From Roseiarcus sp963794655 (GTDB lineage: Bacteria > Pseudomonadota > Alphaproteobacteria > Rhizobiales > Beijerinckiaceae): a DNA stretch of 64,000 nt. Positions 16,908 to 26,779 of the stretch are shown in pieces. The stretch covers positions 155,102 through 219,101 of the forward strand of contig CAWCEV010000002.1 in assembly GCA_963794655.1 (NCBI GenBank), in the 5' to 3' direction. Every line of letters begins with the position of its first letter. Position 1 is the first letter of the stretch. Under the pieces are notes generated by a model. That model did not search any database. It was not told the origin of the DNA and worked only from the letters and a program-made list of their open reading frames with translations. Both the position numbers and the translations under genes were made by a program.

Positions 16908-19271
16908 GTGTCAGATCAACCTCCGTTGTCTTCTGCCGGCAAGGCAGGCGTCCAGGTGGATGAACCAGAAGCAGGTCCTGTGTTCGAGCCCTATGAAAGC
17001 CCCGCTGGAGGCTGGGGCGCGCTCCGCGCCGTTGCGAAAGCGCTGCGCGAGCAGAGCATTATGCTGAAGGGCTCCGAGGCGCTGCTGTCTATGAACCAGC
17101 CGGAGGGCTTTGACTGTCCGGGATGCGCCTGGCCGGATCCGAAGCATACCAGCTCGTTTGAGTTCTGCGAGAATGGCGCCAAAGCCGTCTCCTTCGAACT
17201 CACGAAGCGAAGGGTGACGCCGGAGTTCTTCGCGGCCTATGCCGTAAGCGAATTGGAACGACAGAGTGATTACTGGCTCGAGGAGCAGGGACGCCTGACC
17301 GATCCGATGCGTTACAACGGCGTGACGGATCACTACGAGCCCATCAGCTGGGACGACGCCTTCGCCCTGATTGGGACGCATCTTCGCGCACTCGAGAGCC
17401 CCGACAGGGCGGACTTCTACACGTCGGGCCGCGCTTCCAATGAAGCCGCATTCCTCTACCAGATTTTCGTGCGGCGCTTTGGCACGAACAACTTTCCCGA
17501 CTGTTCCAACATGTGCCACGAGGCGACCAGCGTCGGCCTGCCCGAGAGCATCGGCATTGGCAAAGGCACCGTTCTGCTCGAGGATTTCGACAAGACGGAC
17601 GCGATCTTCGTGATCGGGCAGAATCCCGGCACAAATAGCCCCAGAATGATGACCCCACTGCGCGAGGCGTCGAGGCGCGGTGTTCCGATCGTGGCGATGA
17701 ACCCGTTGCGCGAACGCGCACTCGAGCGCTTCGCCGCGCCGCAGGACCCGATCGAGATGCTGACGTTCAGCTCGACCCGGATCGCCAGTGAATATTGCCA
17801 GGTTCGTGTTGGAGGCGATGTTGCGGCGCTGAAGGGGGTGATGAAGCTTGTCCTCGAGGCGCATGAAGCCGCCGTTCGATCGGGCGGAGAAGCGGTGCTC
17901 GACCTCCCATTCATTGAGCAGCATACGACGGGCTTCGAAGCGCTGCGCGAGGACCTGCTCAGCACGTCATGGGATGACATCTTGCGCGTATCGGGCTTGC
18001 CGCGCGCCCAGATTGAACGCGTGGCTCACATCTATATGCAAGCCAAGTCCGTCATCGTCTGCTTTGGGATGGGAATTACCCAGCATCGCTGCGGCACGGA
18101 GAACGTGCAGCAAATCGCCAATCTTCTGATGTTACGCGGCAACATTGGCAGGCCCGGCGCGGGCATCTGTCCCGTCCGGGGCCATTCCAATGTGCAGGGC
18201 GACCGCACGGTCGGCATTGACGAAAAGCCTAGCGCGGAACTGCTCGGCCAGATCGAGAAGGTCTTCGGCTTCAGCCCGCCCCAGCGTCATGGGCGGGCGG
18301 TAGTGGATACGGTTCAGGCGATAATCGACGGGACGTCAGAGGTCTTCATTGGTCTTGGCGGGAACTTCGTCGCGGCAGTCCCGGACACGAAGATTGTAAA
18401 CGACGCGATGCGGCGGTTAAAGCTGACCGTCGGTATCAACACGAAACTCAACCGGGGCCATGTCGTGCACGGCCGAGAGGCGCTGATCCTTCCCTGTCTG
18501 GCCAGAAGCGACATCGATATGCGGGCTACAGGTCGACAAAGCGTGACGGTGGAGGACAGCATGTCGATGGTGCATGCGTCGAACGGGCTCATGACGCCAC
18601 CGAGCCCCAATCTCAAATCCGAAGTGTCGATCGTGTGCGGCATGGCGCGCGCAACCTTGCCGCGGGGCGAGATCGATTGGGATTCGTTAGAGGGCAATTA
18701 CGACCTGATCCGCGAGAAGATCGAGGCGGTGTTTCCCAAACTGTTCGCCGACTTCAACGCCCGCATCCGCGTCCCGGGCGGCTTTCACCTCTATAACGGG
18801 CCTCGAAGACGGGAATGGAACACGACGACCCGACGAGCAAACTTCCTCGTTTGCGCCGGCGTGGCGGAAGACCCCGAGTTTCAAGATCCCGCGGCGCTGC
18901 AACTCACAACAATCCGCAGCCACGATCAATACAACACGACGATCTACGGCCTCGATGATCGCTACCGCGGGGTCTTTGGCGGCAGAATGGTCGTCTTTAT
19001 GAACGCAGACGACATGGCAGCGCGTCAGATCGAGCCGGATTCGCTCGTCGAAATGGAATCGGTGACAGAGGGCGGCGACGTGCGCCGAACCGCGAGCGGC
19101 TTCAAGGTGCGGCCCTACAACATTCCGCGAGGCTCGATCGCCGCATATTATCCGGAGACGAATGGCCTGCTGCCGCTGAGTTATCACGACAAGAAGAGCA
19201 AGACGCCGTCCGCAAAGTCGATTCCAGTCGTTGTGAGGCCGATGGCTGGCCAAGCCGCTGCGCCCGCATGA
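16908..19271 (+). CDS. YdeP/FdhF-type molybdopterin oxidoreductase
   Basis: A 787-residue molybdopterin guanine dinucleotide enzyme of the FdhF/YdeP group, related to formate dehydrogenase alpha subunits. GTG 16908 is favoured: AGGAG lies ~10 bases upstream and the encoded length fits the family. N-terminal cysteines Cys70, Cys73 and Cys87 (FDCPGCAWPDP; FEFCENGA) probably hold an iron-sulfur cluster. The segment NNFPDCSNMCHEATSVGLPE carries the likely Mo-ligand Cys. The C-terminal dinucleotide-binding domain begins near TIRSHDQYNTTIYGL. No signal peptide is seen, so it is cytoplasmic. E. coli YdeP is linked to acid resistance; the substrate is unknown. No fdhD or beta subunit is adjacent. Confidence 0.92.
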   Translation: MSDQPPLSSAGKAGVQVDEPEAGPVFEPYESPAGGWGALRAVAKALREQSIMLKGSEALLSMNQPEGFDCPGCAWPDPKHTSSFEFCENGAKAVSFELTKRRVTPEFFAAYAVSELERQSDYWLEEQGRLTDPMRYNGVTDHYEPISWDDAFALIGTHLRALESPDRADFYTSGRASNEAAFLYQIFVRRFGTNNFPDCSNMCHEATSVGLPESIGIGKGTVLLEDFDKTDAIFVIGQNPGTNSPRMMTPLREASRRGVPIVAMNPLRERALERFAAPQDPIEMLTFSSTRIASEYCQVRVGGDVAALKGVMKLVLEAHEAAVRSGGEAVLDLPFIEQHTTGFEALREDLLSTSWDDILRVSGLPRAQIERVAHIYMQAKSVIVCFGMGITQHRCGTENVQQIANLLMLRGNIGRPGAGICPVRGHSNVQGDRTVGIDEKPSAELLGQIEKVFGFSPPQRHGRAVVDTVQAIIDGTSEVFIGLGGNFVAAVPDTKIVNDAMRRLKLTVGINTKLNRGHVVHGREALILPCLARSDIDMRATGRQSVTVEDSMSMVHASNGLMTPPSPNLKSEVSIVCGMARATLPRGEIDWDSLEGNYDLIREKIEAVFPKLFADFNARIRVPGGFHLYNGPRRREWNTTTRRANFLVCAGVAEDPEFQDPAALQLTTIRSHDQYNTTIYGLDDRYRGVFGGRMVVFMNADDMAARQIEPDSLVEMESVTEGGDVRRTASGFKVRPYNIPRGSIAAYYPETNGLLPLSYHDKKSKTPSAKSIPVVVRPMAGQAAAPA

Positions 19272-19402
19272 ATGTTACCGGCGCAGATTGATCGACCGCG
19301 GCGTCGACTGTCCAATCCGGGCCGCGAGGAGGGCCGAAAATGGCTTTGGGTCCTGGCCACCCCGCGTTGGACTTCTGAGCCAGGTTCGGCACATGGAGCT
19401 AG

Positions 19403-20572
19403 ATGATGCGTCGCGGTTGGACAAAATTTGTACTGACCGCCGCTGCCGTCGCGCTTGTGACGGGAGGAATCGTCTTATATTCGCGGCGGGATCGCGACCA
19501 ACTGCCGGCGGCGCCCGCCTCGCCAGTCCCGGTCGTCACTGCGCAGGTACAGCAGCTCGACGCGCCAATCGTGCTTTCTGGCCTTGGAACCGTTGCGGCG
19601 CTGAATATGGCGTCGATCCAGAGCCAGGTGACCGGCGTGCTCGAGGAGGTCAATTTTACCGAAGGCCAGACGGTCAAGAAAGGCGACGTCCTCGCCAAGA
19701 TCGATCCGCGTCTCTACCAGGCGGCCCTAGAGCAGGCGCAAGGACAATTGGCCAAGGACACCGCTCTGCACGCCCAGGCGGAATCGGATCTCGCGCGCTA
19801 TCAAAAGCTTGGGACCGAGAATTCGATCGCCCTGATGCAAGTTGCCGACCAGCAGTTTCTGGTTGCACAGGACGCGGCAGCCATGAAGACCGATCAGGGG
19901 GTGATCAATACCGACCAGACGAATTTGGACTACACGACCTTGCGGGCGCCCTTTGATGGCGTGACCGGCCTTTTGCAGATCCAAATCGGCAACTTGATCC
20001 AACCAAGCAACACGACTGGCATCGTGATTCTGACGCAGGTGCAGCCGATCAGCGTCGTGTTCACGCTGCCGAACTCCAACATTGCTGCGGTCCAGGAGGC
20101 CATGGCGCGCGGACCTGTTAAGGCTACTGTCTATGATCAAGGCGGTGCGAAAGAACTCGATGTCGGCACCCTGCTGGCGATCAACAATCAGGCGGCGTCG
20201 ACTTCCGGAACCGTTCAGCTCAAGGCGATCTTTCCGAACGATCAGCGTCAGCTATGGCCCGGCACGTTCGTCAATGTCGACCTCACGACCTCGGTCGTCA
20301 AGAACGCGCTGACGGTCCCAACCAACGCGCTGCAGCAGAACAACAACGGGCAATTCGTCTATGTGGTCGGCGCCGACAAAAGGGTTTCGGTCCGGGCCGT
20401 CGAGGTCGCGCAGCGCCTGCATGCGGTCGCGCTGATCTCGAAGGGGCTCCAAGCGGGCGAGATCGTCGTCGTGCAGGGTCAGTACCGGCTGACGCCCGGC
20501 GCCCTCGTCGTCTCAGTGCCGCCATCGGGCGCTTCTAACCCGACGACGGCGAGCGCCGGGATGCTGCCGTGA
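19403..20572 (+). CDS. RND adaptor, MdtA-like
   Basis: A 389-residue periplasmic adaptor. A membrane anchor (KFVLTAAAVALVTGGIVLYS) is followed by a Pro/Ala linker, a lipoyl half-motif (QSQVTGVLEEVNFTEGQTVK), a coiled-coil hairpin, the second lipoyl half (LRAPFDGVTGLLQIQIGNLI) and a beta-barrel domain ending with KGLQAGEIVVVQGQYRLTPG. These are typical of the MdtA branch of RND adaptors. The start lies at 19403 or 19406 after GGAG. It is translationally coupled to the permease gene by a GTGA overlap. No outer-membrane factor gene is present downstream. Confidence 0.93.
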   Translation: MMRRGWTKFVLTAAAVALVTGGIVLYSRRDRDQLPAAPASPVPVVTAQVQQLDAPIVLSGLGTVAALNMASIQSQVTGVLEEVNFTEGQTVKKGDVLAKIDPRLYQAALEQAQGQLAKDTALHAQAESDLARYQKLGTENSIALMQVADQQFLVAQDAAAMKTDQGVINTDQTNLDYTTLRAPFDGVTGLLQIQIGNLIQPSNTTGIVILTQVQPISVVFTLPNSNIAAVQEAMARGPVKATVYDQGGAKELDVGTLLAINNQAASTSGTVQLKAIFPNDQRQLWPGTFVNVDLTTSVVKNALTVPTNALQQNNNGQFVYVVGADKRVSVRAVEVAQRLHAVALISKGLQAGEIVVVQGQYRLTPGALVVSVPPSGASNPTTASAGMLP

Positions 20573-23500
20573 ACCTCTCCAGCGGATTCATCACGAGGCC
20601 CGTTGCAACCGCGCTTATGATGGTCGCGGTCGTGGCGCTGGGGATCGTCAGCTACGTCCTGCTTCCCGTCGCCGCCCTGCCAAATATCGATACGCCGACG
20701 ATCCAGGTGACGGCGCAAATGCCTGGGGCGGACCCTCGAACGATGGCGTCCTCAGTTGCAACTCAACTCGAACGGCAGTTCGGCCAGATCCCGGGCTTGA
20801 GTCAGATGACTTCGAGCAGCGGCACGGGATTCACCTCGATCACGCTCCAATTCGACCGCAGCCGCACCGTCAATTCGGCCGCCCAAGACGTGCAGGCAGC
20901 GATCAACGCCACGCAGGCGCAATTGCCGATCTCGCTCTTGAGCCTGCCGATCTATCGCAAGACCAATCCGGCCGACACCCCGATCCTGCTGATATCGCTG
21001 ACATCCGATGTGCTGCCGATCATGACGGTCAGCGACTATGCCTACTCGGTCCTGGCGCAGAAGCTTTCGCAAGTCCCTGGCGTCGGCCTCGTAACCGTCG
21101 GCGGCAACGAAAGTCCGGCAATCCGGATCCAACTAAACCCCGCCCAACTCGCCGCCATGAACCTTGATTTCGAAACGATCCGGCTTGCTCTGGCGAGCCT
21201 GACCGTCGTTCAGCCAACCGGGCTGCTCTACGGCGGCCAACAAGCCGTCGCCCTTCAGACGAACGACCAGCTGCTAACAACCCAAGGCTACGACGACGCG
21301 ATCGTAGCCTATCGCAACGGGGGGCCGATTCGCATCCGCGACATCGGGCGGGCGATCAAGGCGCCCCAGGATAAGACAGTTGCAGGCTGGCTGAACGGCA
21401 AGCCGGCTGTCTTGCTGGCTGTTTTCCGGACGCCGGGGGCAAATGTCATGTCGGCCGTTGAGGCTATCAAGAAGGCCTTGCCTCAACTCCGGGCCTCGTT
21501 GCCGCCGGGCATCGACGTTGAAATCGTATCGGACCGAACCCAGACCATAGCGGCCAGCCTCGCCGACGTGCGCTTCACCCTGCTCCTGACGATCGCCCTC
21601 GTCGTCGGCGTGATCGCACTCTTCCTCCGCAGGCTTTGGGCGACCGTAATTCCCGCGATTTCGGTGCCGATATCGATCATCGGCACATTCGCGGTGATGT
21701 ACGTCCTGGGCTACAGCCTCGACAATCTGTCCTTGATGGCGCTCACGATCGCGGTGGGCTTCGTCGTCGACGACGCCATTGTCATGGTCGAGAACATCGT
21801 CCGGCACATCGAAGGCGGTGCGTCGCCGTTACAGGCGGCGCTTGATGGCGCCGGCGAGATCGGCTTCACCATCCTGTCAATTTCGATTTCGCTGATCGCG
21901 GTCTTCATTCCGCTGTTCTTGATGGGCGGTGTGGTCGGCCTTCTGTTTCGGGAATTCGCCGTTACCGTCGCCGTCTCGATTGTGGTCTCGGTGCTCGTAT
22001 CGCTAACGCTTACTCCGATGCTTTGCGCGAATTTGTTGCCGGCCGCAACTCATGGGAAGGAGGGCCGGGTCTCACGCGCCCTCGAAGCGTTCTTCGCTGG
22101 GCTCGTGACCGTCTATGATCGCGCTCTCATCGTCGCTCTCAGACATCGCCGGACCACGCTTGGCGTCATGATCGCGACGGTCGCCGCTACGGGGTGGCTC
22201 TTCGTCGTCATCCCCAAAGGTTTCTTCCCACAACAGGATACGGGCATCATTATGGGTGTCAGTGAAGCGGCCCAGGATGTCTCGCCCGACGGGATGAAAG
22301 AACGTCAGCAGGCGATCCTCGAGATCGCCGCCCGCGACCCGGCAGTCGCCTCCGCGGTCGGATATATCGGGCCGGGCGGCCCCACCGTCACTGAGAACGA
22401 CGGCCGCGTGTTCATAACTCTAAAGCCCCATGGCGAGCGGAACGTAACGGCCGACCAGGTGATCGCTCGCCTCGCGATGGCGGTGCAGCAGGTGCAGGGG
22501 ATGAATCTCTACATGCAAGCGGCGCAGGACATCACCATCGGCAGCCGCCTGTCCAAGACGCAGTATCAATACACGCTGGTCGACATCGACCAGGACGAAC
22601 TCAATTTCTACGCGCAAGAAGTCATGGCGAAGTTGCAGGAATTGCCGGAGCTGACGGCAGTGGCAAGCGATCAGGAGGCGCCAGGCCGGACCCTGAAGGT
22701 CGAGATCGATCGCCCAGCCGCCGCACTGTTCGGCATCACCCCTGCGACGATCGACGACACGCTCTACGATGCGTTCGGCCAGCGTCATATCGCCCGGATC
22801 TACACCGCACTTAACGAGTATTACGTGATTCTCGAAGTCAACCCACAATATCAACTCGGCCCTAACGCGCTGCAACGCATCTACGTTCTTTCCCAGAACA
22901 GCACAATGGTGCCCTTGAGCCAGATCGCCAGCCTGACGCCGGCCGTCGCCCCGGTCGTGGTCAATCATCAGGGCCAGTTTCCGTCGGTCACCCTGAGCTT
23001 CAATCTCGCGCCCGACGCGACGATCGGCGCCGCGGTTTCAGCGGTGCAAAGGACTACCCGCGATCTTCACTTGCCGCCATCGATAGCCACGAGTTTCCAG
23101 GGCAACGCGCAGGCTTTCCAAAGCTCGCTCAGCAGCACGCCCCCGCTGATCCTCGCGGCGTTGTTCGCGGTCTATATCATTCTTGGCATGCTCTATGAGA
23201 GCACGATCCATCCGTTGACGATCTTGTCGACACTGCCTTCGGCTGGTCTCGGCGCACTCCTAACGCTGATGCTGGTCGGCCGGCCGCTGGATGTGATCGG
23301 GATTATCGGCATTATCCTCTTGATTGGCATCGTGAAGAAGAACGGCATCATGCTTATCGACGTCGCGCTCGAAGGGCAGCGCCATGAGGGTCTTTCCTCC
23401 GAGGACGCGATCCATCACGCCTGCCTCCTCCGCTTCCGGCCCATTCTGATGACGACCATGTGCGCTCTGTTCGGCGGCGTTCCTCTCATGCTCGGAACCG

Positions 23501-23685
23501 GAACCGGGTCTGAAATCCGGCAACCGCTGGGCTATGCGATCGTCGGCGGATTGCTGGTGTCGCAAGTGCTCACGCTCTTCACCACGCCGATCGTATTCAT
23601 CTACATGGACAAGATCGGTCAGGCCCTGTCGGCCCCGAGTCGCGCCAGGCCCTCCCGTCTTGCCGATGCGGTGAGGAGCGGTTGA
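20569..23685 (+). CDS. RND efflux permease, MdtB/MdtC-like
   Basis: A 1,038-residue, twelve-helix proton-drug antiporter of the HAE1 family. The GTG start overlaps the adaptor stop by 4 bases. Proton-relay residues are present: the Asp pair in GFVVDDAIVMVENIVRH (TM4) and Lys in LLIGIVKKNGIMLIDVALE (TM10). Porter-domain motifs such as GADPRTMASSVATQLERQFG and FFPQQDTGIIMGV fit MdtB/MdtC pumps. Full length and no disruption suggest function. Unlike E. coli mdtABC only one permease is encoded, so it would form a homotrimer. Substrates cannot be inferred. Confidence 0.95.
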   Translation: MNLSSGFITRPVATALMMVAVVALGIVSYVLLPVAALPNIDTPTIQVTAQMPGADPRTMASSVATQLERQFGQIPGLSQMTSSSGTGFTSITLQFDRSRTVNSAAQDVQAAINATQAQLPISLLSLPIYRKTNPADTPILLISLTSDVLPIMTVSDYAYSVLAQKLSQVPGVGLVTVGGNESPAIRIQLNPAQLAAMNLDFETIRLALASLTVVQPTGLLYGGQQAVALQTNDQLLTTQGYDDAIVAYRNGGPIRIRDIGRAIKAPQDKTVAGWLNGKPAVLLAVFRTPGANVMSAVEAIKKALPQLRASLPPGIDVEIVSDRTQTIAASLADVRFTLLLTIALVVGVIALFLRRLWATVIPAISVPISIIGTFAVMYVLGYSLDNLSLMALTIAVGFVVDDAIVMVENIVRHIEGGASPLQAALDGAGEIGFTILSISISLIAVFIPLFLMGGVVGLLFREFAVTVAVSIVVSVLVSLTLTPMLCANLLPAATHGKEGRVSRALEAFFAGLVTVYDRALIVALRHRRTTLGVMIATVAATGWLFVVIPKGFFPQQDTGIIMGVSEAAQDVSPDGMKERQQAILEIAARDPAVASAVGYIGPGGPTVTENDGRVFITLKPHGERNVTADQVIARLAMAVQQVQGMNLYMQAAQDITIGSRLSKTQYQYTLVDIDQDELNFYAQEVMAKLQELPELTAVASDQEAPGRTLKVEIDRPAAALFGITPATIDDTLYDAFGQRHIARIYTALNEYYVILEVNPQYQLGPNALQRIYVLSQNSTMVPLSQIASLTPAVAPVVVNHQGQFPSVTLSFNLAPDATIGAAVSAVQRTTRDLHLPPSIATSFQGNAQAFQSSLSSTPPLILAALFAVYIILGMLYESTIHPLTILSTLPSAGLGALLTLMLVGRPLDVIGIIGIILLIGIVKKNGIMLIDVALEGQRHEGLSSEDAIHHACLLRFRPILMTTMCALFGGVPLMLGTGTGSEIRQPLGYAIVGGLLVSQVLTLFTTPIVFIYMDKIGQALSAPSRARPSRLADAVRSG

Positions 23686-24054
23686 GCGGTTCGGGGTCCA
23701 GCGTCTGGCTGCTGTGATTTCGCTGTGGCGAGTGACGGACCCCGCTCTGCCCTGCGTGGCATCAGATCGCCTTTTGCGGTGCATGCCCGGAGTTTCTCCG
23801 AGCGATGTCGAGGACATAAGCTACGATCGTCTTATCCAAATCATCCTGAAGTATGTCTCCCGAAATCCTGGGTAGAGCTTTGAAACTGCCCGGCGATCGT
23901 TCAAATAACGAGGCGACAGAAAGCAAACCTGCGCACTGATTTCGGCTCGTTTCTTTCGTACAGAGCGGCTCAGACATCAACGCAAGACTGCAAGGCTGTC
24001 GTTTGAAAACCGCACGATTTCGATCGTTCGCGGTCAATCACTGGAGATAATCAA
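23686..24054. other. Intergenic region before the tandem small genes
   Basis: 369 bp with no convincing gene. At 23924-23940 the sequence CAAACCTGCGCACTGAT resembles the extended box at 6369 and 13474, but needs one inserted base; I treat it as a weak candidate. GGAG lies 8-9 bases before the ATG of the first small gene. Confidence 0.4.
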
Positions 24055-24570
24055 ATGAAACGCTTAGTCTTGACCTTCCTCTCGGCGGCAGCCGTTTGCG
24101 CCGTCTTATCCGCCACTCCAGCCGCCGCCCAGGATACGGTCACCGGCGCGCCTGTGGGCGAGGCGCCTGTGACTGTTGAAGGGTACGGGAACTCTTCTGG
24201 ATACACCGGCTCATCTGCTTCCAATGGCGGCCAGGTATACGCGATCCAGCCGGCCGAGCGGTGCCACGTTACTCGAGACTTTTACGGCTTCCAGGGAAGG
24301 TACACGAGCGTCTGTGGTCCCTGAACTGCTCTCCGGCTATCCAACGCGCCCGCCCAATGCACCGAACGGTCAAGCGCGGCGCGCTGTTGGGCAGCCGATC
24401 GTTTGCGGTTACTCAGTGGAGGTATCAAATGAAACGCTTAGTCTTGACATTCCTGTCGACGGCCGCGGTCTGCGCCGTCTTATCCGCTAGACCAGTCGCC
24501 GCCCAGGATACAGTCACCGGCGCACCTGCCGGCACGGCGCCCGTGACTGTTGAAGGGTACGAGAATTCTT
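24030..24570 (+). repeat. Tandem gene duplication
   Basis: The segment from about 24040 to 24195 (leader, signal peptide and VEGYGN region) recurs at about 24414-24570 with roughly nine of ten bases conserved by eye. It encloses the start regions of two paralogous secreted-protein genes. The exact repeat limits need an alignment. Confidence 0.65.
24055..24324 (+). CDS. Small secreted protein, tandem copy 1
   Basis: An 89-residue exported protein: signal peptide MKRLVLTFLSAAAVCAVLSA with cleavage after AAA-Q, then DTVTGAPVGEAPVTVEGYGN, a Ser/Gly-rich spacer, and a C-terminal region with two Cys. The upstream leader and first ~50 codons are nearly repeated at 24400-24570, so the two genes arose by tandem duplication. 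No family is recognised. It is probably a periplasmic or surface-exposed peptide. Confidence 0.75.
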   Translation: MKRLVLTFLSAAAVCAVLSATPAAAQDTVTGAPVGEAPVTVEGYGNSSGYTGSSASNGGQVYAIQPAERCHVTRDFYGFQGRYTSVCGP

Positions 24571-24767
24571 CTGGACCCACTGGCGCGCCGGCGGTTACGG
24601 GGCCCGCAACGGTTGAGGGGTACGGGAACCCTTCTGGACATACTGGCGCCCCCATTACTTCCAATATCGACCCGACCCACGCAATCGAGCCGCCCCAGCA
24701 ATGCCCCGTTTTTCGCGACTTCAATGACGCCGAGGCAAAGGACGCGGTCACCTGCAGTCCTGACTGA
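24429..24767 (+). CDS. Small secreted protein, tandem copy 2
   Basis: A 112-residue paralogue of the preceding gene, with the same signal peptide apart from a few changes. It carries an internal duplication: VTVEGYENSSGPTGAP followed by ATVEGYGNPSGHTGAP, absent in copy 1. The C-terminus keeps two Cys (QQCPVFRDF and VTCSPD). The ATG is preceded by GGAGG at the same distance as in copy 1. The expansion of the VEGYGN-type repeat suggests slippage or unequal crossing-over. Function unknown. Confidence 0.75.
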   Translation: MKRLVLTFLSTAAVCAVLSARPVAAQDTVTGAPAGTAPVTVEGYENSSGPTGAPAVTGPATVEGYGNPSGHTGAPITSNIDPTHAIEPPQQCPVFRDFNDAEAKDAVTCSPD

Positions 24768-24900
24768 CCTGCCGGCGATCCGCCGGGCGCCGCGCCCCAT
24801 TGATCGCACATCGGCGCGCTGCGAGGCAGCCGAATAGGTATCAGCCATTCGTTTTCCGTCCGGGGTTACCCCGACGCCCCCACTTCTTGAGGTGAATCAA

Positions 24901-25440
24901 ATGGGCCTTACCACAGAGAAGCCTCGAAACCGATGGCGGATGAATTCCTGGATTCTCCTGGCCCCGGCGTTTTCGGGATGCTTCTGTCTGATGCTGTGGA
25001 CTCAGGCGACGTCAGCGCAATCGGACGCCTCGCCGACCTCGGAGGCGAGGAGCTATCTTCCAAGCATCAGCGATTTCATGATAGCGACTATTCAGCCCAG
25101 GCACGTCAGATTGTGGATCGCCGCAAGGAGCGGAGGCTGGTCGTTTGCTGCCTACGAACTGGGGAATCTGAAGGGCGCCTTCGATCGCCTCGGCCGTGCG
25201 CACCCCACGGAGCACGAAATTCCTCTGCAAGAAATGATTTCATCCGTAACCGCTCAGCCTTTTGTGGACTTGCGCAAGGCAATCGAGTCGAAGGACCAAG
25301 TAGCGTTTTCCAAGGCCTATGACGATCTGACCTCGGCATGCAACTCCTGCCATCAGGCCACGAACCATGGCGTGGTCGTCATCCGGACGCCGACCGAGTC
25401 GTCAGTCTCGGATCAAAACTTTGTGGAGACTACTCCTTAG
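24901..25440 (+). CDS. Cytochrome c'-like protein with one CXXCH
   Basis: A 179-residue protein with an N-terminal membrane anchor or signal (NSWILLAPAFSGCFCLMLW, then ATSA). A single haem-c motif CNSCH (Cys147, Cys150, His151) lies near the C-terminus. Helical segments before it (WIAARSGGWSFAAYELGNLK and AFSKAYDDLTSA) fit the four-helix cytochrome c' layout. I prefer ATG 24901 over GTG 24892 because TGAGGTG lies at the right spacing. It would act in the periplasm, perhaps in electron transfer or small-ligand binding. No obvious redox partner gene is adjacent. Confidence 0.75.
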   Translation: MGLTTEKPRNRWRMNSWILLAPAFSGCFCLMLWTQATSAQSDASPTSEARSYLPSISDFMIATIQPRHVRLWIAARSGGWSFAAYELGNLKGAFDRLGRAHPTEHEIPLQEMISSVTAQPFVDLRKAIESKDQVAFSKAYDDLTSACNSCHQATNHGVVVIRTPTESSVSDQNFVETTP

Positions 25441-25724
25441 GCCAAGATCTTCAAAAGGGCATTCGTGCGATTGACGCCTTTCCTTGCGTCGTTAGATCTG
25501 TACGCACCCAAAAAGTAATAGTGCGCCCCGATTGGGTGCTTAAGCGTCGCTCTGGCGGCTAATCTGATTAGGAAAATAAACTGACGCACTAGCCCGTCAA
25601 TGAATAACCATATTGGACGATACTTATCTTCTACGACCGTATACCTAAGTGTAATTTATTTCATTCCGCTCAAATTTTATCTCCTTCTTGCGGCTCTATC
25701 GTCGCTTCCGCAAAGGAGACTTCC
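25441..25724. other. AT-rich leader before the glycine-rich gene
   Basis: 284 bp, clearly AT-richer than its surroundings around 25560-25690. It holds a perfect inverted repeat CTAATC-T-GATTAG (25559-25571). Probably a promoter region for the gene at 25725; no gene is seen. Confidence 0.45.
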
Positions 25725-26342
25725 ATGACTACTCACATCAGGATCGCGGACTTGACACCGCACCTCTCGAGGCGGCTGCCAATGGCGCGCCGACACACCG
25801 AGAGTACGGTGCGGCACACGATCGTCGCCCTTGCCCTTGCGGTTGCGTTATCCGGAGCGGCGGCGAACGTCGCGGCGGCGCGGGGCGGAGGAGGCGGAGG
25901 CCACGGCGGGGGTTTCGGTCATATGGGAGGCGGGATTGGAAGTGATTTCGTCGCTGGATCCGGCGGCGGTTTTGGCGGTCATGTCGGGGGGTTCGGAGGA
26001 GGTCCCATCGGCGCCTTCGGGAGTAGCCCCGTCGGTGGGTTTGAGGGTAGCCATTTCGCCGGCTACGGTAGCCACGTAAGCGGGTTCGGCGGCTTTGACA
26101 GCCACCTCGGCGCTCCTTCCGTAGGCAGACTCCAAGGCACGCCTCTAGCCATCGCTCCCGGCCACATTGCGGGCCCCACCGCTCTGGCGGGCAGGCACGA
26201 GCCCTCGACCGGGACTCGACTAAGCATGCACTACAGAGGGCGTCATAGGATGCGTTACCATCCCAGCGAATGCTTCATCGTCGCCAATGAACCCTATCAG
26301 TGTGAGCCAAATGGGTATTGCCCTTGTTCCACCCTGCCGTGA
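25725..26342 (+). CDS. Glycine-rich exported protein
   Basis: A 205-residue protein. A hydrophobic segment (HTIVALALAVALSGAAANVA, ~30-52) acts as a late signal or anchor. Next comes a low-complexity region of Gly, His, Ser and Phe (GGGGGGHGGGFGHMGGG and on to ~115), then a basic segment and a Cys-containing C-terminus (ECFIVANEPYQCEPNGYCPC) with four Cys that may form disulphides. GGAG lies 9-10 bases before the ATG. The composition is typical of exported glycine-rich proteins of unknown role; no enzyme motif is present. Confidence 0.65.
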   Translation: MTTHIRIADLTPHLSRRLPMARRHTESTVRHTIVALALAVALSGAAANVAAARGGGGGGHGGGFGHMGGGIGSDFVAGSGGGFGGHVGGFGGGPIGAFGSSPVGGFEGSHFAGYGSHVSGFGGFDSHLGAPSVGRLQGTPLAIAPGHIAGPTALAGRHEPSTGTRLSMHYRGRHRMRYHPSECFIVANEPYQCEPNGYCPCSTLP

Positions 26343-26779
26343 TGTCCAGTGGCTCGGGCCGGTTCCAGGGGGGAATCGCGGCCGGCGTCGAACACAGCCG
26401 CGGGACTCCCGTCTTCGTTATTCCGAGCTGCCCGACGGGCTTTACCAAGAGACGGGGTAGCCCATAGCACTTCTGCAGCTACGGGCGTGTACGCGGATCA
26501 AGCAGTTGCACGTCAGCGCACAATGGCTCGCACTAACGCCGGATATCCGTAGCCGACCAGTTGCGTGTCGATCCGGACATGCAGGGCGGTCCTATCTACA
26601 GCTTAACAGGGGATGCCCGATCTGAGCGTCTGGGGCTCATTTATTGGCGCTCCGCGGCGATGACTGCGAGCAGACGCTTGCGCGGGATTCCTCGTAAGCC
26701 TAGTAAGATTTGTTACCGATCACGATTTCGGTCAGGGCGCGTCGGATCAGCGCCGACAGGAGGTCTGAGAGGCCCGCGC
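26343..26779. other. Intergenic leader of the second giant kinase
   Basis: 437 bp. The kinase frame is open from 26561, but the GTG at 26780 aligns exactly with the start of the paralogue, so 26561-26779 is probably untranslated. I see no other gene and no clear TodT-like box here. Confidence 0.5.

Noticed and set aside
23924..23940. CAAACCTGCGCACTGAT as another TodT-like box
   Set aside because: Needs an inserted base to match the extended box and lacks the inverted half; kept only as a weak candidate.
25885..26050. Gly-rich repeats as a CRISPR or DNA repeat array
   Set aside because: The periodicity reflects codons of a glycine-rich protein; there are no identical repeats with unique spacers.
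26561..26779. N-terminal extension of the second giant kinase
   Set aside because: The GTG at 26780 gives exact residue correspondence with the paralogue; the extension has no counterpart.
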